53,137 nucleotides of DNA from Campylobacteraceae bacterium (lineage in GTDB: Bacteria; Campylobacterota; Campylobacteria; Campylobacterales; Sulfurovaceae), in contig JALWLW010000056.1 in NCBI GenBank assembly GCA_027081065.1, forward strand, positions 1-53,137. The letters run 5' to 3'. The position numbers and the translations under genes are program-made. A model generated the notes under the pieces. That model searched no databases and had not been told where the DNA came from. It was given only the letters and a program-made list of their open reading frames with translations. Shown in pieces: positions 26,953-40,057 of this stretch; position 1 is the stretch's first letter; every line of letters begins with the position of its first letter.

Positions 26953-27657
26953 ATGAAAATATTAGTACTCGCTGATTCCACAGCAATGTGGATACGACCT
27001 TATCGTAATCATGTAGATAATTTAACCTATATTGAATTGCTAAGAAAAGAGGGGATTAAGATTGATGTTATTTCTACTCCTGGTATGATGAGTAAGGATG
27101 TACTTGACATTTATTGGAATGAATTGGGTGCAAAGTTTTATGATGTCTACGTTGTAAGTGTTGGGATTAATGACCTTACCCCACGCTCTTACCCTCGATG
27201 GATGTGGAAAATAAATAATAAATTTTTAATTAAAGATACAAAAATATCAAAAGTTTATACTCTTTTTTATAGACTTTTTACAAACCGTTATGTACAAGAA
27301 AAATGTTCAAAATATAAACTTTCTAAACCATGGATTAATGTAAATTTATTTAGAAGTTATTTGAATAAATTTCAAGAACTTGTTTTAAAAGAGAGTGATT
27401 CTAAGATTATTTATTTATCATTACCACAAGTTAGTGAACGGGTAAGTTCTTTACTGCATGGAATTAATGATAATGTTGTAAAGTATAAAGCAGTTATAGA
27501 TAACTTAACAGACGATGAAAGAGTATATCAGTTAGATTTGGATGGATTATTTAAAGAGGATGTTGAAAAGTATAATCAAGAGGGGATTCACTATACAGCT
27601 AAAGGACATTTAGCTGTTTATACTAGCGTGAATAAATTAATAGAAGAGATAAAATAA
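26953..27657 (+). CDS. SGNH/GDSL-type hydrolase-like protein
   Basis: A 234-residue protein with the flavodoxin-like SGNH layout: block I VLADSTAMW (Ser at about residue 9), block III SVGINDLTPR (Gly-x-Asn-Asp) and block V QEGIHYTAKGHLAVY (catalytic His). No signal peptide is present, so it acts in the cytoplasm. Family members remove or move acetyl and other acyl groups on glycans. It begins one base after the methyltransferase stop and its stop overlaps the epimerase ATG. The exact substrate is unknown. Confidence 0.72.
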   Translation: MKILVLADSTAMWIRPYRNHVDNLTYIELLRKEGIKIDVISTPGMMSKDVLDIYWNELGAKFYDVYVVSVGINDLTPRSYPRWMWKINNKFLIKDTKISKVYTLFYRLFTNRYVQEKCSKYKLSKPWINVNLFRSYLNKFQELVLKESDSKIIYLSLPQVSERVSSLLHGINDNVVKYKAVIDNLTDDERVYQLDLDGLFKEDVEKYNQEGIHYTAKGHLAVYTSVNKLIEEIK

Positions 27658-28718
27658 TGAAAATATTAACAATTTTAGGGGCAAGACCACAGTTTATAAA
27701 AGCAGGAAGTGTCAGTAGAGAAATAGCTAAACATGATAGTGTAGAAGAAGTGATTGTCCATACAGGGCAACATTATGATGTGAATATGAGTGATATCTTC
27801 TTTGATGAGATGAAAATACCTAAGCCTAACTACTTTTTAGGAATAGGTGGTAAGTCACATGGTGCGATGACAGGACAGATGATAGAAAAGATTGAAGAGG
27901 TTGCATTAAAAGAAAAGCCTGATTGGATAATGGTTTATGGGGATACCAACTCAACATTGGCAGGGGCTATCGTTGCTAGTAAATTGCATATAAAGTTAGT
28001 CCATATAGAAGCTGGGTTAAGAAGTTTTAACATGAAAATGCCTGAAGAGGTGAATAGAATATTGACCGATAGAGTAAGTAATATACTTTTTTGTCCTACA
28101 GATACAGCCATCGAAAATCTTAAAAATGAGGGATATGACAGTTTAGAATGTTCTGTTATAAAATCTGGAGATGTTATGCAAGATGGTGCTATTTTTTATA
28201 AAAATTTAGCTGTTAAACCACTAGAAAATATTGACGAAAATTATTTGCTTTGTACTGTGCATAGAGCTGAAAATACAGATGATGAAAAAAGATTAAGAGC
28301 GATATTTCAGGCTTTAAATGAAATAGGTAGAGAACAAAAAGTGGTACTGCCTTTACACCCACGAACAAAAAAAATTATTGCTAAACTTGAAATAAATATT
28401 GATAACTTAAGTATTATAGAACCTGTAGGTTATTTAGAGATGGTTTGGCTTATTGATAATTGTTCTTTAGTTATGACCGATAGTGGAGGGTTACAAAAAG
28501 AAGCTTATTTCTTTAAAAAGAGTTGTATCACCTTAAGAGATGAAACTGAATGGGTTGAGTTAGTAGAGAATGGCTTTAATGTTTTAGTAGGCGCTGATAA
28601 AAAGAAGATACTAGAGGCTTATCAAAACAGTGTATCATTTGTAGAGAAAAGTTCTTTAAATTTATATGGTGGTGGAAAAGCAAGCCAAAAGATTATAGCA
28701 TCACTAATGGAGTATTAA
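27657..28718 (+). CDS. Non-hydrolysing UDP-GlcNAc-type 2-epimerase, WbpI/WecB-like
   Basis: A 353-residue enzyme with GARPQFIK, the VHTGQHYD and HIEAGLRS stretches, VNRILTDR, LPLHPRT and TDSGGLQKEA typical of UDP-GlcNAc 2-epimerases. WecB makes UDP-ManNAc, while WbpI epimerises UDP-GlcNAc3NAcA to the manno form. Because all four earlier enzymes of that pathway (wbpA, B, D, E) are in this locus, WbpI is the likelier role, but sequence alone does not settle it. It overlaps the stop of the SGNH gene and its stop touches the next ATG. Confidence 0.85.
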   Translation: MKILTILGARPQFIKAGSVSREIAKHDSVEEVIVHTGQHYDVNMSDIFFDEMKIPKPNYFLGIGGKSHGAMTGQMIEKIEEVALKEKPDWIMVYGDTNSTLAGAIVASKLHIKLVHIEAGLRSFNMKMPEEVNRILTDRVSNILFCPTDTAIENLKNEGYDSLECSVIKSGDVMQDGAIFYKNLAVKPLENIDENYLLCTVHRAENTDDEKRLRAIFQALNEIGREQKVVLPLHPRTKKIIAKLEINIDNLSIIEPVGYLEMVWLIDNCSLVMTDSGGLQKEAYFFKKSCITLRDETEWVELVENGFNVLVGADKKKILEAYQNSVSFVEKSSLNLYGGGKASQKIIASLMEY

Positions 28719-29897
28719 ATGAAAATACTACTGATTAGCTATTGGTTTCCTCCTGCAGGTGTTATTGGAGCGAAGCGTTGGGGGGAATTTTATGACCTCT
28801 CTTTAGTAGATGAAGCATTAGACATAACAGTTGTAACAGCTAATTGGGCGAATCATAAACATGATGAAAAAATACATTATATCGGTGAGGAAGTAGAACA
28901 AAAACCTTTTTTTTCATTAAATACAAAGATAAGTTCTTTTTCCCTTCTCCGTCATCCTTCATTGATGATAAGAGCATTAGATAGTTCGCTTTTAGCCAAT
29001 TGGTATAAAGATACTAAAGTATGGATGGAGAAAAATCTTCATAATGACTTTGAGCTAGTTATCTCTTCTTTTGGACCTATATCTTCAGTTTTATTGGGGA
29101 ATCAAATTAAAAAAAAATATAATATTCCTCATATTGTAGATTTACGTGATTTGGTCTCATTGCAAGGACAGAAACATAGAGTACCTTTAATACATTTTGT
29201 AGACAAATCAATAGATAAGTTTATTATGCGAAAAGTAGACAGTTTTTTAGTAGTCTCACCCAGTGGTAATAAGAAAGCGACAAAGTTTTATGGTAAAAGA
29301 GTAGAGACTATTTACAATGGACTCTCCTGTAAAATTGAGGAAGATGAGATTGACTTGTCACTTAAAAATAAATACAATATTAACATACTCTACATGGGTA
29401 CTTTAGGTATTAACCGTAATCCTTCAAAAATATTAATGATATTAAATGGGTATGCAAAAGAGAACCCAAGTTGCACTATTTGTGTTAAGTTTGCTAGTCA
29501 AGATGACCCCTTATATTTTATAGACAAAGAAAAAATTCCTCATATCAAACTCTTATGGTTAGGCTATCTTAACAAGGAAGATTTACAAGAAGAACAGGTT
29601 CAAAGTGATGCCTACTTGCTACTTGAAGATTTAACGCCTAAAGGAAATGAGAATTTAACAGGAAAAATATTTGAATACTTAAATAGTAAAAAACCCATTA
29701 TCGCTTCTTGTCATAAAGATTCTGATATTGTAAAACTCTTAATGGAAACTAATGCTGGTAGTTTGGTAGAGACTATTGAAGATTTTCAAGACTTTGTAGA
29801 AAAAGAGCGTTATTTATCTGTTGAAAGGTGTAATTATTACACCAGAGAGAATCAATATGCATTACTTAAAAAAGTAATAGGAGACTACAATGTGTAG
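28719..29897 (+). CDS. Glycosyltransferase, GT4-like
   Basis: A 392-residue GT-B protein starting ILLISYWFPPAGVIGAKRW, a form common in GT4 enzymes of O-antigen loci. The C-terminal half carries ILYMGTLGINRNP, KLLWLGYLNKEDL and LTGKIFEYLNSKKPIIAS, in which the expected E-x7-E acidic residue is Glu in KIFEYL. Donor and linkage are not predictable. It starts at the base after the epimerase stop and its end overlaps the second amidotransferase gene by eight bases. Confidence 0.78.
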   Translation: MKILLISYWFPPAGVIGAKRWGEFYDLSLVDEALDITVVTANWANHKHDEKIHYIGEEVEQKPFFSLNTKISSFSLLRHPSLMIRALDSSLLANWYKDTKVWMEKNLHNDFELVISSFGPISSVLLGNQIKKKYNIPHIVDLRDLVSLQGQKHRVPLIHFVDKSIDKFIMRKVDSFLVVSPSGNKKATKFYGKRVETIYNGLSCKIEEDEIDLSLKNKYNINILYMGTLGINRNPSKILMILNGYAKENPSCTICVKFASQDDPLYFIDKEKIPHIKLLWLGYLNKEDLQEEQVQSDAYLLLEDLTPKGNENLTGKIFEYLNSKKPIIASCHKDSDIVKLLMETNAGSLVETIEDFQDFVEKERYLSVERCNYYTRENQYALLKKVIGDYNV

Positions 29898-31692
29898 CAT
29901 TCTCGGATACCACAATACAAAATTATCAGCTCAAGAGGTAGAACGGCTTAATCTTAAAATGTCTCATAGAGGTCCAGATGATTCTACTGTTAAGGCTTAT
30001 GGTTTTCAAAATAAAAATCTTTTTCTAGGACACAATAGACTCTCTATTCAAGATTTAGCCTCTCATGCCAATCAGCCTATGGAGAACAGTAGGTTTTCTA
30101 TGGTCTTTAATGGGGAGATTTATAATAATACAGAGCTTAGAAAACTGTGTAATTACGCATTTAAAACACATTCAGATACTGAGACACTTTTAGCCCTTTT
30201 TTTAACTTTTGGTATTGAAAAAACCATTGAAAAACTGATTGGAATGTTTGCCATAGCACTTTATGATAAAAGAGATGAGAAACTTTATCTGATTCGTGAC
30301 AGAGTGGGGATTAAGCCACTCTATTGGACGCTTCAAGAGGGTGAGTTTGCCTTTGCCAGTGAATTAAAAGGCTTTGCGTCTCATTTAAAAGAACAAAAAA
30401 GTGATAAAGCTTTAATTCAATTTATGAGTTTAGGGTATATTCCTAGTGACAACAGTTATTATGAAAAAGTTCATAAGTTAAAACCTGCACACTATTTAGT
30501 GTTTGATGGTAATACTATAGAAATTAATAAATATTGGCATTTACCTCAAAATAAAATTAATATTTCTTACGCAGAGGCTGTTGATGAGACACATCGCCTT
30601 ATTAAAAGTTCTATAGATTATAGATTGTTATCAGATGTAGAGGTAGGGAGCTTTTTAAGTGGTGGGGTTGACAGCTCTTTAGTAAGTGCCATCATGCAAG
30701 ACCTCTCTCCTCGACCGATTAAAACATTTACCATAGGTTTTGAAGAGAGTGCTTATAATGAAGCAGGTTATGCCAAAGAGGTTGCTAAACATATTGGTAG
30801 TGAACACTCTGAGTATATTTTTGGGGTGAATGATGTTAAAGCTCTCTTAGAAGATTTTGATACGTATTACGATGAACCTTTTGGAGATGCTTCAGCTTTA
30901 CCTACCATGTTACTCTCTAAGTTTACAAAAGAGCAGGTGAGTGTAGCACTTAGTGGTGATGGAGGAGATGAGCTTTTTTTAGGATATGACAGATATTTTA
31001 TAACGCAAAAGTATTATGATCTATTTAAAAAATTTCCACAGTTTTCAAGAGATATATTTTCATCTTTATGTAAAAAGTCCAATCGGGACAAGTTAGAAAA
31101 GATTGCTTACCCTTTAAAACATTTAAATGAAGAAAATTTATATTCGGTTATTTCAACCTCAACAAAACCATGGGAACTCTCTAGCCTTTTTTCTAAAGAG
31201 TTCGTGTATGAGTCTTTTAAAGAACCAAGCTTTTTGTCACTCCAAGGGTTACAGAGTTTTAATAAAGAGGATATTTTTGACAATTTTTCTAAGATAGACT
31301 TTCATCGATATTTAGTTGATGATATTTTAACTAAAGTTGACAGAGCAAGTATGAAATATGCTTTAGAAGCCAGAGTGCCTCTTTTAGACCATAGGGTTGT
31401 TGAGTTTGCTTACTTTTTACCTACAGATGTAAAACTACAAAATGGTGCGAAGTCTATACTGAAAGATGTTTTGTATGAGTATGTGCCTAAAGCGTTGATT
31501 GACCGACCTAAGATGGGATTTTCTGTTCCATTAAAACATTGGTTTAGAGGAGAATTAAAAGATTTACTCTATGCAAAAATAGAGTCTTTAGACGAACGCT
31601 TTAATCAAGTTTATCTAAAAAGACTTTTTGAAGAACATCAAAAAGGTAAAAATTATGAGTACCTGTTTTGGAATTTAATGAGGGTAAAATGA
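29890..31692 (+). CDS. Asparagine synthase-like glutamine amidotransferase (copy 2)
   Basis: A 600-residue paralogue of the protein encoded at 24051. Cys2 nucleophile is in MCSILGYH rather than the usual MCGI. MSHRGPDD, FNGEIYNN, SGGVDSSLVSAI (PP-loop) and SGDGGDELFLGYDRY are present, so both half-reactions should work. This copy looks closer to ordinary AsnB than copy 1. It could provide asparagine, or more likely from its position amidates a uronic acid of the glycan. The 3' end overlaps pglJ by four bases. Confidence 0.85.
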   Translation: MCSILGYHNTKLSAQEVERLNLKMSHRGPDDSTVKAYGFQNKNLFLGHNRLSIQDLASHANQPMENSRFSMVFNGEIYNNTELRKLCNYAFKTHSDTETLLALFLTFGIEKTIEKLIGMFAIALYDKRDEKLYLIRDRVGIKPLYWTLQEGEFAFASELKGFASHLKEQKSDKALIQFMSLGYIPSDNSYYEKVHKLKPAHYLVFDGNTIEINKYWHLPQNKINISYAEAVDETHRLIKSSIDYRLLSDVEVGSFLSGGVDSSLVSAIMQDLSPRPIKTFTIGFEESAYNEAGYAKEVAKHIGSEHSEYIFGVNDVKALLEDFDTYYDEPFGDASALPTMLLSKFTKEQVSVALSGDGGDELFLGYDRYFITQKYYDLFKKFPQFSRDIFSSLCKKSNRDKLEKIAYPLKHLNEENLYSVISTSTKPWELSSLFSKEFVYESFKEPSFLSLQGLQSFNKEDIFDNFSKIDFHRYLVDDILTKVDRASMKYALEARVPLLDHRVVEFAYFLPTDVKLQNGAKSILKDVLYEYVPKALIDRPKMGFSVPLKHWFRGELKDLLYAKIESLDERFNQVYLKRLFEEHQKGKNYEYLFWNLMRVK

Positions 31693-32855
31693 AACAAAAA
31701 CTTTCAATTTTAATCTACTCTCTAGCAGGTGGTGGAGCAGAACGTGTGGTCTCTATACTGCTACAAGAGTTAGAAGATAAATATGACATTACCTTAGTAT
31801 TAATGCGAAACAAAATTGACTATGACATTCCTAAAAATATAACTATAAAATTTTTAGAAAATTCAAACCCAAATGAACATGGAATTAAAAAGTTATTAAA
31901 GCTTCCTCTATTGGGCTTAAAATATAAAAAGTTTTGTCAAAATAATCGTATAGATATTTCTTTAGCGTTTATGAATCGTCCTTCTTATGTCTCAATTTTT
32001 GCTAAACTTTTTGGAAATAAAATATTTACTGTAATTAGCGAAAGAACAACCCCCTCTATGATGTATGGGGAAAATAATTTACTCTCTAAAATAAGTAAAT
32101 ATTTAATTAAAACTTTGTATCCAAAGGCAGATTTTATAGTTTGTAATGCTGAAGGGAATAGAGAAGATTTAATACAGAACTTTGGTATTTCATCAGCATT
32201 AACTTCTACCATACATAACCCTTTTGATTTAGAAAAAATAGAGAAGCTATCTAATGAACTTGTTGATACAATTGATTTTAACAAGTTTACTTTTGTAACT
32301 GTAGGACGGCTTGATACTGGGAAAAATCATCAAATGATGATAAATGCTTTTGCTAAAATTGAAGATAAAAGTAGTCAGCTTATTATTTTGGGTGAAGGAG
32401 CATTAAGAATAGCGTTAGAAGAGCAGATAGCTTTACTCAATTTAGAAAAGAGAGTTTTTTTACTGGGCTTTGACAATAACCCTTATAAATATTTTTCAAA
32501 ATCAGATTGTTTTGTTTTTTCTTCTAGTTATGAGGGTTTTCCAAATGTCTTGGTTGAGGCTTTGGCTTGTGCTTTACCTGTTATCTCAACCGATTGTAAA
32601 AGTGGTCCACGAGAGATTTTAGCTCCTAGTTCGGATGTGAATTTTCAGTTAGAAGATAAAGTAGAAGTAGCTGAATATGGCATACTTGTACCTGTGAATA
32701 GCTCAGATAAGTTGAAAGAGATGATGAATTTAATGCTAGAAGATAAAGAGTTAAGAGAACAGTATGGACAAAGAGCAAAAGAGCGAGCAAGCTCTTTTGC
32801 TAAAGCTTTAATTGTGGATACTTTTGTCAAGATATTGGATAGGAGCAGGGTATGA
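31689..32855 (+). CDS. pglJ: PglJ-type N-acetylgalactosaminyl transferase
   Basis: A 388-residue GT4 enzyme that would add a HexNAc to diNAcBac-GalNAc lipid. It follows C. jejuni PglJ closely from memory: IYSLAGGGAERVV, the LKLPLLGLKYKKFC block, MNRPSYVSIFAKLFG, TTPSMMY, the LYPKADFIV segment and LLGFDNNPYKYFSK. The nucleotide-sugar site is SSSYEGFPNVLVEALA. The frame extends back to 31668, but the ATG at 31689, overlapping the upstream TGA, with GAGGGT before it, gives the family N-terminus. Ends overlapping pglA by four bases. Confidence 0.88.
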   Translation: MKQKLSILIYSLAGGGAERVVSILLQELEDKYDITLVLMRNKIDYDIPKNITIKFLENSNPNEHGIKKLLKLPLLGLKYKKFCQNNRIDISLAFMNRPSYVSIFAKLFGNKIFTVISERTTPSMMYGENNLLSKISKYLIKTLYPKADFIVCNAEGNREDLIQNFGISSALTSTIHNPFDLEKIEKLSNELVDTIDFNKFTFVTVGRLDTGKNHQMMINAFAKIEDKSSQLIILGEGALRIALEEQIALLNLEKRVFLLGFDNNPYKYFSKSDCFVFSSSYEGFPNVLVEALACALPVISTDCKSGPREILAPSSDVNFQLEDKVEVAEYGILVPVNSSDKLKEMMNLMLEDKELREQYGQRAKERASSFAKALIVDTFVKILDRSRV

Positions 32856-33991
32856 TCATAGGATTTTTGTCGCATTTAGATTTGAACCTTTATCTATTTC
32901 GTTTGCCAATTATGAAGAAATTGCTTGAAGAAGGGCATAAAGTGTATGCCATTTGTCCAAGGGGTGATAAGTTTGATTTGTTTAAAGAACATGGTATTGA
33001 AGCCATAGAATATAACATAGAGCGTTCTAGCTTAAACCCTTTTAAGGAGTTAAAAGCTATTTATAATATTTATAGAGCCATAAAAGCACTTGAACTTGAC
33101 ATACTCCATACCTTTACAGCTAAACCAAATATTTATGGCACAATAGCAGGAAAAATGTCAAAAGTGCCTACTATTATAAACTTGGTTGAGGGGTTGGGGT
33201 CATTTTATATTGAAGATACAAAAAAAAATATTCTTGTTCGTAGCATTATAGAAAAATTATATAAAATGGTATTCTTAATGTCTGATAAAGTGGTGTTTGT
33301 TAATTCTGATGACCCAAAGTATTTAGAGAGTAGAGGAGTTATAAAAGAGAGTCAAATAAAAATTATAAAATCTGTAGGCATTGATACTGAAGAATTTAAC
33401 CCTGAACTTATAGGTCAAGAGAGCGTTGATCTGTTAAAGAAGTCATTGAATATTGAAGATAAAGTTGTTGTTTTAATGGTGGCACGGGCTATTTGGCATA
33501 AAGGGGTAAGGGAGTATTATGAAGCCTCTTCTTTATTATCGAATTATAAAAATGTACAATTTATTTTAGTAGGTGACATTGATGAGGGGAATCATAGTTC
33601 AGCTGATAGAGATTTTTTAAATAGTGGAGATGTTTTATGGTTAGGACATAGAGATGACATTTTAGAATTGACAGCCATGAGTGATATTTACGTACTTCCA
33701 AGTTATAGAGAAGGAGTTCCTCGTACATTGCTAGAAGCTACTTCAATGGCAAAACCAATTATCACGACAGATACAGTAGGTTGTAGAGAAGTGGTAAAAA
33801 ATGCTAAAAATGGTTTTCTTGTACCCATAAAAGATGCTAAAACATTGGCAAATAAAGTCGAATATTTGTTAACCCATAAAGATGAACGAAATATTATGGG
33901 GGAAAATGGTAGAATAATGGCGATTAAAGAGTTTGATGTTAAGCAGATTGTTAAGCAGTATATAAAACTTTATGATGATTTAGAAAAATAG
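32852..33991 (+). CDS. pglA: PglA-type N,N'-diacetylbacillosaminyl-PP-undecaprenol GalNAc transferase
   Basis: A 379-residue GT4 enzyme that would add the second sugar to undecaprenyl-diphospho-bacillosamine. IGFLSHLDLNLYLFRLPIMKKL, SLNPFKELKAIYN, NLVEGLGSFYI, IKSVGIDTEEF, VARAIWHKGVREYYEA and VLPSYREGVPRTLLEATSMA match C. jejuni PglA in order. UDP-GalNAc would come from the GalE/Gne-type epimerase at 41003. A 49-bp gap follows before pglB, the longest break inside the locus. Confidence 0.9.
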   Translation: MIIGFLSHLDLNLYLFRLPIMKKLLEEGHKVYAICPRGDKFDLFKEHGIEAIEYNIERSSLNPFKELKAIYNIYRAIKALELDILHTFTAKPNIYGTIAGKMSKVPTIINLVEGLGSFYIEDTKKNILVRSIIEKLYKMVFLMSDKVVFVNSDDPKYLESRGVIKESQIKIIKSVGIDTEEFNPELIGQESVDLLKKSLNIEDKVVVLMVARAIWHKGVREYYEASSLLSNYKNVQFILVGDIDEGNHSSADRDFLNSGDVLWLGHRDDILELTAMSDIYVLPSYREGVPRTLLEATSMAKPIITTDTVGCREVVKNAKNGFLVPIKDAKTLANKVEYLLTHKDERNIMGENGRIMAIKEFDVKQIVKQYIKLYDDLEK

Positions 33992-34040
33992 ATTTTTAGA
34001 TTAAGAGATAAAAGGTATTTAAGTTAAAAAAGGAAAAGTA

Positions 34041-36176
34041 GTGACAAAAATAGAAAATTTTATAGAAAAGAATGTTTTATCAATAGTTCTTTTTATTATT
34101 TTGGCATATATATTTAGTATGGGTGTACGAATGTATTGGCCACTATACTTTGCTGATGCACAAAGTATGTATTATGCTGGGGAATTGATGATTAATACCA
34201 ATGATGGGTATTTTTTTTCCACAGGTGCTAGAGATATTATTGATGGGGTTACAGCACAAGACCATCAACGTGCAAGTGCTTACCGTGTTAGTCCAGGACT
34301 GGTACTCTTAACTGCCTATCTTACAAAATTTACACCCTTTTCTTTAGATACAGTTTCATTGTATCTTCCTGGATTAATTTCCAGTTTAATTGTTATTCCC
34401 ATTGTGCTTACAGGACGCTTGTTGGGCAACACTGTTTTAGGTTTTTTAGCTGCACTTATTGGCTCTATCGCATGGAGTTATTATAACCGTACAATGATTG
34501 GTTATTATGATACGGATATGTTCTCTGTTTTACTACAGTTTATGATTTTTTACTCTTTTATGAAAATCATTTATGAGAAGAGCTTTATAAATGTACTATT
34601 TGCTTCTTTTTGGGTGATTATTTATCCTCTTTTTTATTCACAAGGAATCTTAATTACTTATGCAATGTTTATTTTATTGGTAATATATATGTTTTTGGAA
34701 CATAAAGGTATTTTAAAAAGTAGAGAAACCAAGAGTTTTAAAGAAAATGCTTTATCTTTTTATGCTTCTGTCATTTTAATTAGTATTGCTTTAATGATTA
34801 CGCTACCTATCGAGATTCGGGTGTTGTTGCTCATAGTTGGCTCAATTATTTTATTTAAAGTTAAAATAGAAGAGCAAAAATTGTTATGGACAGCATTAGC
34901 ATTTTTTATTGGTTTCTTATATTTTGGAAATATTTTTTCTGTTATCATTGCCAAAGTATTTTCTTATTCAGATAGAGGTTTAGATGAGGGAGCATTACAG
35001 TTTTATCAAGTGATTCAAACAGTAAGAGAAGCAGGAGCAATTCCTTTTGAGACCATGGCAAATCGGATTTCTGGTTCAACTATTGGTGTTATTTTAAGTC
35101 TTGTTGGATATCTCTTTTTACTCTTTAGACATAAACAGTTTATTGTGGCACTTCCTCTTATTGGGATAGGTGTCTTCTCTTTGGTTGGTGGTTTACGTTT
35201 TACTGTTTATGCTGTACCTGTAGCTGCACTTTCATTTGTTTATCTCGCTTTTATTATTGGTAAACTATTATTTAAAGAAAATAAAATGGGTAAATATGGT
35301 TTTGTTATTTTTGCAACCATAGCTATGTTATATCCAAATATTAAACATATTGAAGGTTATTTAGTTCCTACGGTTTTAAATAAAGCAGAAGTCGATGATT
35401 TGGTAAAGCTTGATAAAATAGCGTCACAAGAAGATTATACTTTAACATGGTGGGATTATGGTTACCCTATTTGGTACTACTCTAATACCAATACACTAAT
35501 TGATGGTGGGAAGCATACGCATGATAACTATATTATCTCAAAATTACTTTTTTCAACATCACCTCAACAGGTGGCAAACTTAAGTAAATTAGCCATTGAA
35601 ACTTATGTAGATAATAATTATTCTATAGTAGCTGATATAATTTTTAAAGATAAAAATCCTAAAACATTGTTAAACGCGCTAGAAAGAAGCGACTATCTTT
35701 TACCTAAAAAGACACGAGATGTTTATCTGTATCTACCTTATCGTATGTTACGTATTTTTCCAACAGTGGGTGTGTTTGGAAATTTAAATTTAAAAACAGG
35801 TCGACGCGAACGAAACATTATTTTTTACCCTACACAGATTGCTCAACAAAATGCATCTAACCTTATTATGCGAAATGGTATAGTATTTAATTTTCAAAAG
35901 GGTCTTGTAAAATTAAGTGGAAAAACAAAAAAAGTATACCGTTTTGATCAAGTAACATTAGGTGCAAATAGTTTACCTCAAGTACAATCATCACTTATGC
36001 ATATGGATGGAGCTTTATGTGTGGTCTATTTAAAGAGTTACAATCAAGTTATCATAATGGATAAAAAAACTTATGATTCTACCTATGTACAGATGTTTAT
36101 GCTTGGTAAGTATGATAAAAATTTATTTGAATTGGTTATCTCTTCGCCTTATAGTAAAATTTATAGAGTAAAATAG
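34041..36176 (+). CDS. pglB: PglB oligosaccharyltransferase (STT3 family)
   Basis: Transfers the flipped oligosaccharide en bloc to Asn in D/E-x-N-x-S/T sites in the periplasm. The 711-residue protein has about 13 membrane helices, then a soluble domain. Metal/peptide site residues: NTNDGYFF near 52-59, TIXE-type motif T327-V-R-E330, acceptor-recognition WWDYG at 470-474 and MxxI at 569-572 (MLRI). All known catalytic motifs are thus intact. The start is GTG with AGGA seven bases ahead; no ATG fits nearby. Starts after a 49-bp spacer downstream of pglA. Confidence 0.95.
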   Translation: MTKIENFIEKNVLSIVLFIILAYIFSMGVRMYWPLYFADAQSMYYAGELMINTNDGYFFSTGARDIIDGVTAQDHQRASAYRVSPGLVLLTAYLTKFTPFSLDTVSLYLPGLISSLIVIPIVLTGRLLGNTVLGFLAALIGSIAWSYYNRTMIGYYDTDMFSVLLQFMIFYSFMKIIYEKSFINVLFASFWVIIYPLFYSQGILITYAMFILLVIYMFLEHKGILKSRETKSFKENALSFYASVILISIALMITLPIEIRVLLLIVGSIILFKVKIEEQKLLWTALAFFIGFLYFGNIFSVIIAKVFSYSDRGLDEGALQFYQVIQTVREAGAIPFETMANRISGSTIGVILSLVGYLFLLFRHKQFIVALPLIGIGVFSLVGGLRFTVYAVPVAALSFVYLAFIIGKLLFKENKMGKYGFVIFATIAMLYPNIKHIEGYLVPTVLNKAEVDDLVKLDKIASQEDYTLTWWDYGYPIWYYSNTNTLIDGGKHTHDNYIISKLLFSTSPQQVANLSKLAIETYVDNNYSIVADIIFKDKNPKTLLNALERSDYLLPKKTRDVYLYLPYRMLRIFPTVGVFGNLNLKTGRRERNIIFYPTQIAQQNASNLIMRNGIVFNFQKGLVKLSGKTKKVYRFDQVTLGANSLPQVQSSLMHMDGALCVVYLKSYNQVIIMDKKTYDSTYVQMFMLGKYDKNLFELVISSPYSKIYRVK

Positions 36177-36183
36177 GTCTATT

Positions 36184-36788
36184 ATGTATTTGAAATTTGG
36201 GAAAAAATTATTAGATAAAGTCTTAGCACTACTTTTGATTATTCTATTTTTTCCTATTATTTTAGTAGTAGCACTTATTATTTTTTTTAAAATAGGAAGC
36301 CCTATTCTTTTTAGGCAAGTTCGACCTGGTTTGAATGAAAAACTATTTTCTATTTATAAGTTTAGAACCATGAGTAATGAAAAAGATGAAAGTGGAGAGC
36401 TTCTCCCTGATGCACAACGCTTAAGTACTATGGGAAAGTTTATTCGTAAAGCAAGTTTAGATGAGCTTCCTCAACTCTTTAATGTATTAAAAGGAGAGAT
36501 GAGCTTTATTGGACCTCGTCCTTTGTTAGTCGAGTATTTAGAGCTTTATAATGAAGAGCAAAAAAGAAGACATAGCGTTCTTCCTGGCATCTCTGGTTGG
36601 GCACAGGTTAATGGTCGTAATGCCATAAGTTGGGAGCAGAAGTTTACGTATGATGTTTGGTATGTTGATAATCAATCTTTTCGTTTGGACATGAAAATCT
36701 TTTGGATGACTTTTTTAAAAGTGATTAAGCGTGCAGACATTTCATCTTCAAGTTCTGTAAGCATGGAAAAATTTGAAGGAAGTAGCTA

Positions 36789-36789
<1 letters not shown>
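36184..36789 (+). CDS. pglC: PglC phospho-N,N'-diacetylbacillosaminyl transferase
   Basis: A 201-residue monotopic phosphoglycosyl transferase that loads UDP-diNAcBac phosphosugar onto undecaprenyl phosphate. One re-entrant hydrophobic segment (about 12-34), [19 protein letters not shown], catalytic Asp93-Glu94 in [18 protein letters not shown] and [13 protein letters not shown] are present. Numbering of the Asp-Glu dyad equals that of C. jejuni PglC. Its stop overlaps the ATG of the acetyltransferase by one base. Confidence 0.94.
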
Positions 36790-40055
<3,266 letters not shown>

Positions 40056-40057
40056 AT

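Noticed and set aside
34200..34230. T8 tract early in pglB as a phase-variation site
   Set aside because: Campylobacter-type phase variation uses long G/C tracts. No homopolymer G or C tract of eight or more is present in the locus, and T8 is expected at this A+T content.
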